NCBI GenBank assembly: GCA_030629925.1
Contig: DAOVOB010000086.1
Span: 1 to 5,754, forward strand
Reading direction: 5' to 3'
DNA length: 5,754 bases
Source: Fidelibacterota bacterium
GTDB lineage: Bacteria; Fidelibacterota; Fidelibacteria; Fidelibacterales; Fidelibacteraceae
Both the position numbers and the translations under genes were made by a program. Positions 1 through 3,774 of the stretch are shown one piece after another. Position 1 is the stretch's first letter. Each line of letters begins with the position of its first letter. The notes beneath the pieces were generated by a model, which worked only from the letters and a program-made list of their open reading frames with translations, did not search any database and was not told the origin of the DNA.

Positions 1-284
1 AAATCATTTCCTCGAATTATTTGGATGCATGGTCAAAGGGCCTGAAGGGTATTACCATCTACCGAGATGGAAGTCGATTCCCGATCCTGAGTGTTGAAGG
101 TGAAAAGACCGATTTTCAGGAATACCGTGAAAAACGTTTCGAAATGGAAGTTGGCAAAGATGAAGTGGTTGAATTTACAGGCGATGAGATCATGGTATTG
201 GAAGATGGGACACTCTCGACACCTTTTCACTATTTTCGCAAGACAATGGGTGTAAAGGACGCAACTGAGATCGAGGTGGTATAA
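1..284 (+). CDS. nrdJ: Class II (B12-dependent) ribonucleotide reductase, 3' end only
   Basis: This is the last part of a catalytic subunit that reduces ribonucleotides to deoxyribonucleotides with adenosylcobalamin as radical source, in the cytoplasm. The reading frame is open from base 3 and the start lies left of the window. The visible protein begins IISSNYLDAWSKGLKGITIY and continues RDGSR. This matches the conserved AW-x-GLKGIT-x-YRDGSR end of the class II reductase barrel. After it comes a charged linker of about 65 residues with no motif I recognise. The catalytic cysteines and B12 site are outside the window. The stop at 282-284 is 1 nt before the next start, so the two genes are almost certainly co-translated. 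The conserved C-terminal domain and Cys-rich tail of single-chain NrdJ are not in this frame but in the next gene. That points to a split enzyme of the NrdJa/NrdJb kind known from Pseudomonas. The family call is confident; the exact symbol is less so. Confidence 0.85.
   Translation, partial: IISSNYLDAWSKGLKGITIYRDGSRFPILSVEGEKTDFQEYREKRFEMEVGKDEVVEFTGDEIMVLEDGTLSTPFHYFRKTMGVKDATEIEVV
273..279 (+). promoter_or_regulatory. Ribosome binding site for the second nrdJ gene
   Basis: GAGGTGG lies inside the last codons of the upstream gene, 6 nt before the ATG at 286. It supports a real, separately initiated downstream gene rather than a sequencing frameshift in one long nrdJ. Confidence 0.7.
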
Positions 285-285
285 G

Positions 286-918
286 ATGTTAAATTACAGC
301 AAAGAATTCCGCGTCCGTGAAAAAAAGATCGAAACGAAAGATCATGAAAAACGTCCTCAACAATTAACATTAAAACGTCCTGATGTTGTTGATGCCAGAG
401 TCTATAAGATCAAGAGTCCTTTTGTAAAATTTAACGTGTATGTTACACTCGGATATATTATAGAATACGGTCGCAAGAGACCGATCGAAATATTCATTAA
501 TTCCAAAGATCTTACCCACGCGGCACAGTATGCCGTGTTGACACGTTTGATCTCCGCTATTTTCCGCCGTGCAGGCGATGCTCAATTTATTCTTGAAGAG
601 CTTCGCAGTATTTACGATCCTAATGGAGGTTATTTCAAAGAAGGTAAATATATTCATTCCTTTTATTCCGAAGTTGCCGACGTGATCGAAAAATTCTTCC
701 GCGATGAGGGTATTTTGCATACTGCGGAGCAGGGTGAACAGATCAATTTACCGATCCAGACACAATTACCGGGTATTCATAACATCACTGATGATGAGAA
801 TGATCCCACAACGAACAACACCTTTAAGATCTGTCCTGAATGTAATAATCGAGCATTAAAGTTTGAGAATGGTTGTGAGTTCTGTGTTCAGTGTGGCTAT
901 ACCAAGTGCGATAAGTAA
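286..918 (+). CDS. nrdJb: Ribonucleotide reductase C-terminal component (NrdJb-like, TSCPD domain)
   Basis: This 210-residue protein corresponds to the C-terminal region of class II ribonucleotide reductases, here made as its own polypeptide. Residues about 30-140 carry the family pattern: RPDVVDARVYKIKSPF near 31-46, PIEIFINSKD near 66-75, AVLTRLISAIFRRAGD near 83-98, and an acidic YDPNGGY-x5-Y stretch near 110-122. A low-complexity linker follows. The tail holds Cys183, Cys186, Cys197, Cys200, Cys203 and Cys208. The first four fit a zinc ribbon. C203-x4-C208 has the spacing of the swinging redox cysteine pair at the C-terminus of E. coli NrdA, so I infer that this protein re-reduces the active site of the partner subunit. 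Alternatively C200/C203 form the second zinc knuckle. The gene is 1 nt after the upstream stop with its own SD, and a terminator follows. The family match is strong; the division of cysteine roles is inference. Confidence 0.82.
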   Translation: MLNYSKEFRVREKKIETKDHEKRPQQLTLKRPDVVDARVYKIKSPFVKFNVYVTLGYIIEYGRKRPIEIFINSKDLTHAAQYAVLTRLISAIFRRAGDAQFILEELRSIYDPNGGYFKEGKYIHSFYSEVADVIEKFFRDEGILHTAEQGEQINLPIQTQLPGIHNITDDENDPTTNNTFKICPECNNRALKFENGCEFCVQCGYTKCDK

Positions 919-953
919 GACGTGACACGTGACTCGTAACTTGTGATTCGTTG
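919..953 (+). repeat. Degenerate heptamer array 1 (CWCGTGA type)
   Basis: Five successive 7-nt units start directly after the stop codon: GACGTGA, CACGTGA, CTCGTAA, CTTGTGA, TTCGTTG. The consensus is roughly C-W-C-G-T-G-A, with no indel. No function is known to me. Confidence 0.7.
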
Positions 954-975
954 TAACGCGTAAATATAAATGTAG

Positions 976-1003
976 GGAACAGGCGTGCCGGTTCCTTTTT
1001 TTT
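976..1003 (+). terminator. Intrinsic terminator of the nrdJ operon
   Basis: GGAAC (976-980) pairs with GTTCC (991-995). The stem continues across one A-G mismatch with GG/CC (982-983 with 988-989) and closes on a 4-nt loop. Eight T residues follow at 996-1003. Its position 58 nt after the stop codon, with no gene between, makes it the end of the two-gene unit. Confidence 0.85.
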
Positions 1004-1018
1004 ATGTGCGTTAAAAAA

Positions 1019-1046
1019 GTCGAAGGTCGAAAGTCGATAGTCGAGT
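1019..1046 (+). repeat. Degenerate heptamer array 2 (GTCGAWN type)
   Basis: Four tandem 7-nt units without indels: GTCGAAG, GTCGAAA, GTCGATA, GTCGAGT. It lies between the nrdJ terminator and the transporter gene. Confidence 0.75.
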
Positions 1047-1085
1047 AGGATGACATAATACTTTGTTCTTCATTTTATACTTCCC

Positions 1086-1141
1086 CCAATTGCCAATTAT
1101 CAATTGTTTTAACTTTTGCCTTTTGCCCTTTGCCTTTGTAC
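1086..1141 (+). repeat. Degenerate heptamer array 3 (CCAATTN and TTTTGCC types)
   Basis: Eight consecutive 7-nt windows form two sub-families: CCAATTG, CCAATTA, TCAATTG, then TTTTAAC, TTTTGCC, TTTTGCC, CTTTGCC, TTTGTAC. The array ends 9 nt before the transporter ATG. It therefore occupies the place where a promoter and ribosome binding site would be expected. Confidence 0.7.
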
Positions 1142-1150
1142 TTTCCGAGC

Positions 1151-1765
1151 ATGGAATTAGTACTTTTCTTAATCTCAGTTTTCCTCATCTCCTTCACAGG
1201 GGCCATGATGCCGGGTCCGGTAACCGCGGTGGTGATCGCGAATGCCAAACGAACACCATGGGCAGGTTTTATTGTAGCGGCAGGGCATGCTGTTGTCGAA
1301 ATTCCTCTCGTGATCTTCTTGGCTTTCTATGCTGCAAATTTTATGGAAAACCCCACAGTTTATGCTATTATTGCTTTTGCCGGTGGTGCCATGTTGGTTT
1401 TTCTTGGAATAGATATGCTCCTGTCTTCGAACAAAGAGATCAAATTAGAGGGTAAAAGTCACTCAGCTTTTGTTGGGGGCATCATTACCAGTATAAATCC
1501 CTATTTCATTATTTGGTGGGCGACGACCGGACTTGCCATGATATTACAGGCAAAGTCTTTCGGGAATTGGGTGCTGATATTTTTTATTATCGCTCATTTG
1601 TCTGTGGATTTTCTCTGGGACGGCATACTTGGCTGGCTGGCACATCGATCGGGTGTTTTTAATCATCCCGGGGCGCGCCGTGTTCTTTACATTGTACTTG
1701 GTGTCTGTTTGATCTTGGTCGCGGGTTGTTTTATCGTGTCAGGGTTTCGGGCAATAACTCTATGA
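1151..1765 (+). CDS. LysE/RhtB-family membrane exporter
   Basis: This is a 204-residue inner-membrane protein of the LysE translocator superfamily, whose members export amino acids or related small molecules by proton exchange. The substrate cannot be told from sequence. Residues 17-34 hold the family signature G-x3-PGP (GAMMPGPVTAVVIANAKR). GHAVVEIPLV (45-54) and NPYFIIWWAT (116-125) match the second and third conserved blocks. About six hydrophobic segments are visible, near 1-30, 40-62, 68-91, 106-132, 138-162 and 178-198. The length is typical of the family. ATG at 1151 is preferred because it begins at the normal N-terminus. An in-frame TTG at 1130 would add seven residues encoded by heptamer-repeat DNA. 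No clear SD precedes the ATG, so initiation may be weak. The gene stands alone, behind the nrdJ terminator. Its stop TGA is the first bases of a long direct repeat. Confidence 0.85.
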   Translation: MELVLFLISVFLISFTGAMMPGPVTAVVIANAKRTPWAGFIVAAGHAVVEIPLVIFLAFYAANFMENPTVYAIIAFAGGAMLVFLGIDMLLSSNKEIKLEGKSHSAFVGGIITSINPYFIIWWATTGLAMILQAKSFGNWVLIFFIIAHLSVDFLWDGILGWLAHRSGVFNHPGARRVLYIVLGVCLILVAGCFIVSGFRAITL

Positions 1766-1854
1766 ACATCGAATCATGAATCATGAACATTTGAACAATC
1801 GAAGTTAATACCAATGTTCGAATTCTCACCTGCCCTTCGCTGTGCCATGCCGAA
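1763..1854 (+). repeat. Direct repeat copy A (92 nt)
   Basis: It starts in the transporter stop codon with the heptamers GAACATC, GAATCAT, GAATCAT, GAACATT. It continues through a unique-looking segment to GCCATGCCGAA. Copy B at 2268-2366 is the same apart from one extra GAATCAT unit and a single base change (G in A, C in B, in the CAATGTTSSAATTC stretch). Confidence 0.9.
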
Positions 1855-1867
1855 GCTTTAGCGAAGG
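1834..1867. repeat. Inverted repeat at the end of copy A
   Basis: CCTTCGCT (1834-1841) and AGCGAAGG (1860-1867) are perfect 8-nt complements around an 18-nt loop that contains the small palindrome AAGCTT. No T-run follows, so it is a poor terminator. It belongs to the same hairpin family as the one closing copy B. Confidence 0.7.
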
Positions 1868-1885
1868 AGGTGGCGAAGATGGGAG

Positions 1886-1957
1886 GGGTTGAACTAAAAT
1901 AATTTGTTTGATCCAATAAAAATATATTGTTCAACCCTTCCATAAAGTCAGGGTTGA
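1886..1957. repeat. Overlapping inverted repeats sharing AACCCT arms
   Basis: GGGTTGAAC (1886-1894) is complementary to GTTCAACCC (1929-1937). The right arm can instead pair onward: TCAACCCT (1931-1938) with AGGGTTGA (1950-1957). The two hairpins are mutually exclusive. Neither is followed by a clear T-run. Confidence 0.65.
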
Positions 1958-1977
1958 TTAACATATTGAGTGATATT

Positions 1978-1996
1978 CCCGGGATTTCATCCCGGG
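1978..1996. repeat. GC-rich palindromic hairpin
   Basis: CCCGGGAT and ATCCCGGG (8 bp, perfect) flank a 3-nt loop TTC. The following TTATTGTTTGTTT is T-rich but interrupted, so it could serve as a weak terminator for the transporter gene about 215 nt upstream. It also looks like the dispersed short palindromes seen in repeat-rich bacterial genomes. Confidence 0.65.
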
Positions 1997-2006
1997 TTAT
2001 TGTTTG

Positions 2007-2035
2007 TTTAACCCTTCGACAGGCTCAGGGTTAAA
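2007..2035. repeat. REP-like palindrome
   Basis: TTTAACCCT (2007-2015) and AGGGTTAAA (2027-2035) form a perfect 9-bp stem around an 11-nt loop. The core CCCTTCGACAGGCTCAGGG resembles a widespread REP-like element that I recall from many unrelated bacterial genomes. No RAYT-type transposase gene is in the window. Confidence 0.65.
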
Positions 2036-2089
2036 TCTATATAATATTATTTTCTAAATCGTGCTTTACTATTTTGGCCTCCTTTTATT

Positions 2090-2109
2090 ATTGTTAAATA
2101 AATAACAAT
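2090..2109. repeat. AT-rich inverted repeat
   Basis: ATTGTTA (2090-2096) pairs with TAACAAT (2103-2109) around a 6-nt A-rich loop. It is weak thermodynamically and could be chance in AT-rich DNA. Confidence 0.4.
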
Positions 2110-2150
2110 TCAAACAGAATTCAAATTCGAAAAAGTTATTGAATAATAAA

Positions 2151-2166
2151 TGTGATGCGTGTCACC
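2151..2166. promoter_or_regulatory. CRP/FNR-family-like operator
   Basis: TGTGA-N6-TCACC matches nine of ten half-site bases of the E. coli CRP consensus TGTGA-N6-TCACA. No start codon or clear promoter stands at the usual distance downstream. The nearest confident promoter is about 300 nt away, so function is uncertain and chance is possible. Confidence 0.3.
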
Positions 2167-2170
2167 CCTT

Positions 2171-2223
2171 TGAATATTGAATCATGAACATTCAAACAAG
2201 CGAAGTTAATATCGATGTTCGAA
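2171..2223 (+). repeat. Diverged third copy C of the direct repeat
   Basis: This stretch follows the same order as the left part of copies A and B: TGAAYATYGAATCATGAACA, then a TTYRAACAAKCGAAGTTAAT block, then YRATGTTCGAA. It has a single GAATCAT unit and several substitutions. It then runs into an octamer array instead of the hairpin end. Confidence 0.7.
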
Positions 2224-2258
2224 TGTTCGAATGCTCGAATGTTCGCTATTCGACATTC
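2214..2258 (+). repeat. Mixed heptamer/octamer array
   Basis: Units are GATGTTC, GAATGTTC, GAATGCTC, GAATGTTC, GCTATTC and GACATTC: three 8-nt units flanked by 7-nt units. The tail TATTCGACATTCAT (2247-2260) recurs exactly at 2413-2426, after copy B. Confidence 0.65.
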
Positions 2259-2267
2259 ATCTTTTTT

Positions 2268-2366
2268 TGAACATCGAATCATGAATCATGAATCATGAAC
2301 ATTTGAACAATCGAAGTTAATACCAATGTTCCAATTCTCACCTGCCCTTCGCTGTGCCATGCCGAA
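2268..2366 (+). repeat. Direct repeat copy B (99 nt)
   Basis: It is the partner of copy A, with three GAATCAT units rather than two (7 nt longer) and one base substitution. The sequence right of both copies is related, but the central palindrome differs: AAGCTT in A, a 16-nt palindrome in B. Confidence 0.9.
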
Positions 2367-2398
2367 TCCGCCAGCTGGCGGAGAAGGTGGTAGCGAAG
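2347..2398. repeat. Hairpin with nested 16-nt palindrome
   Basis: CTTCGCT (2347-2353) pairs with AGCGAAG (2392-2398). Inside lies the perfect palindrome TCCGCCAGCTGGCGGA (2367-2382). There is no T-run. It is probably a dispersed palindromic element rather than a terminator. Confidence 0.7.
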
Positions 2399-2463
2399 AA
2401 GGGAATACTCATTATTCGACATTCATTTGTGCTTTTTCTAAAATCTTAAACCATAATAATAGG

Positions 2464-2491
2464 TTGACATTTAACAAAAAAAATGTATATT
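2464..2491 (+). promoter_or_regulatory. Sigma70-type promoter for the leader and zinc-ribbon gene
   Basis: A perfect -35 TTGACA (2464-2469), a 16-nt A-rich spacer and TATATT (2486-2491) as -10. TATTAC two bases later, with an 18-nt spacer, is the alternative. Transcription would begin near 2498. It is the best promoter match I found by eye in the window. Confidence 0.75.
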
Positions 2492-2542
2492 ACTAAGCTT
2501 GTTTCTGTTCATTTGAAAGGGTGTTTTCGAAAATTGGAAAAC

Positions 2543-2581
2543 ATGATATACATGGCTGCCCTTCGGGGACCAAATAACTAA
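2543..2581 (+). CDS. Possible 12-codon leader peptide
   Basis: ATG at 2543 opens MIYMAALRGPNN and stops with TAA at 2579-2581, exactly where the terminator stem begins. A second ATG at 2552 would give nine residues. The first ATG is in the 3' arm of leader hairpin 1, and there is no strong SD (TTGGAAAAC only). There is no run of one amino acid as in classical attenuator peptides. The position is suggestive, but such a short ORF may be chance. Confidence 0.25.
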   Translation: MIYMAALRGPNN

Positions 2582-2610
2582 CGCGCATCATCAGATGTGC
2601 GTTTTTTTTT
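2581..2610 (+). terminator. Intrinsic terminator before the zinc-ribbon gene
   Basis: ACGCGCATC (2581-2589) pairs with GATGTGCGT (2594-2602) over 9 bp with one G-T wobble. The loop is ATCA and eight T residues follow to 2610. It ends 14 nt before the SD of the next gene, so that gene needs read-through or a switch. Confidence 0.85.
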
Positions 2611-2623
2611 ATGTAATATTTTT

Positions 2624-2632
2624 AAGGGAGGT
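2624..2632 (+). promoter_or_regulatory. Strong ribosome binding site
   Basis: AAGGGAGGT lies 9 nt before the ATG at 2642. It is near-complementary to the 16S anti-SD and fixes the start of the zinc-ribbon gene. Confidence 0.8.
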
Positions 2633-2641
2633 TAGTTAAGC

Positions 2642-3361
2642 ATGCAGAAGGTACTTCAACAGTTGGTGGAACTACAGGAGCTAGATACTCGACTTGATGA
2701 ACTCATTGAGAAACTCGGTGATTTGCCCGAGACAGTGAAAACACTTGAAATCCAGATTGATAACGAAAAAGAACAAAACAGTATTCGCAAGACCAGTATA
2801 GAAGAAAACGATACACTGATCCGTAGTAATGCCGCAAAGATCGAAGACCTGACTTTAAAGATCACAAAATATAAAGAACAATTATTTTTGGTCACAACTA
2901 ATCGTGAATATGATGCTTTGACCGCAGAGATCGAATTTAATGAAACAGCTATCAAAGAAGCTGAAGATCAAGTCCTTCAATCAGAAGAAGAAAATGAACG
3001 TCTCAATAAAGCCCATGAAGACTCAGAAAAGAATGTAGAAGAAATGGGTAAGAAATTGAAAGAAGCTAAGGGCTCTTTGGCCGCGACGCAAAAAGAGACC
3101 GAAAAAGAAAAAGCTGCTCTCGAAAAGAAACGCGAAGTATCTGTCAAACAAGTACCGCGCAATTTTTACAGTGTTTATCAACGCGTCCGCAAAGCACGCA
3201 ACGGCTTGGCTGTCGTTCCACTTATGCGTGATGCTTGCAGCGGTTGTCATAATCGCGTCATTCCGCAAAAACGGGTTGACATTTACAAAAAGAATCAGGT
3301 AATTACTTGTGACTTCTGTGGGCGTTTTTTATATGCTGCAGAAGAAAAAGAAGAAGAATAG
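2642..3361 (+). CDS. Coiled-coil zinc-ribbon protein (COG1579 / zf-RING_7 type)
   Basis: The 239-residue protein has the family layout. A long charged helical region spans about residues 5-168, rich in Glu, Lys, Leu and Ile and expected to form an antiparallel coiled coil. The conserved TTNREYDALTAEIE patch (85-98) sits near the hairpin turn. A C-terminal zinc ribbon has Cys199, Cys202, Cys223 and Cys226. The last residues are a poly-acidic tail. Family members are widespread, and a nucleic-acid or protein-scaffolding role has been proposed; the function is not settled, so I give none. It starts at an ATG behind a strong SD and is read through the upstream terminator. Its stop codon TAG overlaps the first base of the rnpB P1 helix, so it is very likely transcribed together with rnpB. 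Intact and of normal length. Family call confident. Confidence 0.85.
   Translation: MQKVLQQLVELQELDTRLDELIEKLGDLPETVKTLEIQIDNEKEQNSIRKTSIEENDTLIRSNAAKIEDLTLKITKYKEQLFLVTTNREYDALTAEIEFNETAIKEAEDQVLQSEEENERLNKAHEDSEKNVEEMGKKLKEAKGSLAATQKETEKEKAALEKKREVSVKQVPRNFYSVYQRVRKARNGLAVVPLMRDACSGCHNRVIPQKRVDIYKKNQVITCDFCGRFLYAAEEKEEE
3307..3335 (+). promoter_or_regulatory. Candidate rnpB promoter inside the zinc-ribbon gene
   Basis: TTGTGA (3307-3312), a 17-nt spacer and TATATG (3330-3335) give four of six matches in each box. Transcription would start near 3342, about 20 nt before the P1 helix, leaving a short 5' leader for RNase P RNA processing. This is a by-eye match and coding constraint alone could produce it. 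Confidence 0.35.
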
Positions 3362-3742
3362 CTTAAAGTCGGAGAGATGATCGCCTTTCCGTCCCGAAGC
3401 TTCGGGATCGGGAGGGAGGAAAGTCCGAACTCCGCAGAGCAGGATGCCTTGTAACTCAAGGAGCCCGCGAGGGTTGGAAAGCGCAACAGAGAGTAGACGT
3501 CCCTTTTGCTTCGGCAGAAGAGTCAAGGTGAAACGGTGAGGTAAGAGCTCACCAGTACCGATGGTAACACGGTAGCTAGGCAAGCCCCATCCGGAGCAAC
3601 ACAAATACGGAAGTAACACCTTGCTCGGGTCATGCTTCTGTGGTAGTGGCACCATCAGGTCGGTGACGACCTGAGCAGATAAATGATCGTCGTCTTGGCT
3701 TTGGCCGGGACAACAGAATTCGGCTTATGACCGACTTTAAGC
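3361..3742 (+). ncRNA. rnpB: RNase P RNA, bacterial type A
   Basis: This is the catalytic RNA that removes the 5' leader of pre-tRNAs. P1 is a perfect 12-bp helix (3361-3372 with 3731-3742). P2 pairs GATGATC (3376-3382) with GATCGTC (3685-3691), one G-U wobble. The universal P4 strands are present: GAGGAAAGTCCGAACTCC near 3416-3433 and ACAACAGAATTCGGCTTA at 3710-3727. Also seen are the AGAGAGTAGAC core (J11/12), a P12 hairpin with a UUCG loop, and GGTAAGAGCTCACCAG of the P13/P14 region. The sequence CAGATAAATGATCG before the 3' P2 strand is typical. The P3 tip is the perfect palindrome TCCCGAAGCTTCGGGA (3392-3407). In L15 the tRNA-binding GGU appears as GGC (3579-3581). The RNA begins in the stop codon of the upstream gene, and no T-run terminator follows before recJ. 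Ends are taken from P1; mature ends may differ by a few bases. Confidence 0.95.
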
Positions 3743-3774
3743 TTATAAATATCTTAAACACATGAGAGAACACT

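Larger units (their letters stand above)
2498..2610 (+). ncRNA. Structured leader RNA or small RNA of unknown family
   Basis: About 113 nt lie between a good promoter and an intrinsic terminator. Hairpin 1 pairs TGTTTTC (2522-2528) with GAAAACA (2537-2543). Hairpin 2 is CCC-UUCG-GGG (2559-2568), with outer TGG/CCA pairs at 2553-2555 and 2570-2572. The terminator stem follows directly. It can be read as a 5' attenuator controlling the zinc-ribbon gene, since no promoter fits between the terminator and that gene, or as a stand-alone small RNA. I compared it with 6S, SRP, tmRNA, preQ1 and fluoride riboswitch patterns from memory and found no match. Confidence 0.55.
1766..2641. other. Long gene-poor spacer rich in repeats and hairpins
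   Basis: I see no convincing protein gene in these 876 nt apart from a possible 12-codon leader peptide near the right end. The left three quarters hold two near-identical direct repeats, a third diverged copy, at least six inverted repeats and heptamer/octamer arrays. Most of this part is AT-rich. The right quarter (2464-2641) is different: it contains a promoter, a structured leader, a terminator and a ribosome binding site for the zinc-ribbon gene. The sub-features are listed separately. Confidence 0.8.

Noticed and set aside
276..290. Frameshift breaking a single-chain nrdJ
   Set aside because: An SD (GAGGTGG) stands at the right distance from the second ATG. The region around the junction is a non-conserved linker, and split NrdJ enzymes are known. 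A real split is the simpler reading.
1130..1150. TTG at 1130 as the transporter start
   Set aside because: It would add seven residues encoded by heptamer repeat DNA. The ATG at 1151 gives the normal family N-terminus.
1063..1455. 130-codon + strand frame overlapping the transporter
   Set aside because: It is out of frame with the LysE-family gene and rich in Cys, Arg and Gly as in shadow translations. The LysE frame has clear family motifs.
1731..1964. 77-codon minus-strand frame over copy A
   Set aside because: It consists of repeat and hairpin sequence and overlaps the transporter end. No SD or motif.
1978..2006. Terminator of the transporter gene
   Set aside because: The stem is good, but the following T-rich stretch is broken by A and G and it lies about 215 nt downstream among other palindromes. 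Listed as a hairpin only.
2553..2580. preQ1 class I riboswitch, suggested by a hairpin followed by CAAATAACTAA
   Set aside because: The loop lacks the conserved pairing segment and the stem layout differs. Only the A-rich tail is similar.
3329..3655. 108-codon open frame on the minus strand
   Set aside because: It runs antisense through the RNase P RNA, whose structure fully explains the sequence.
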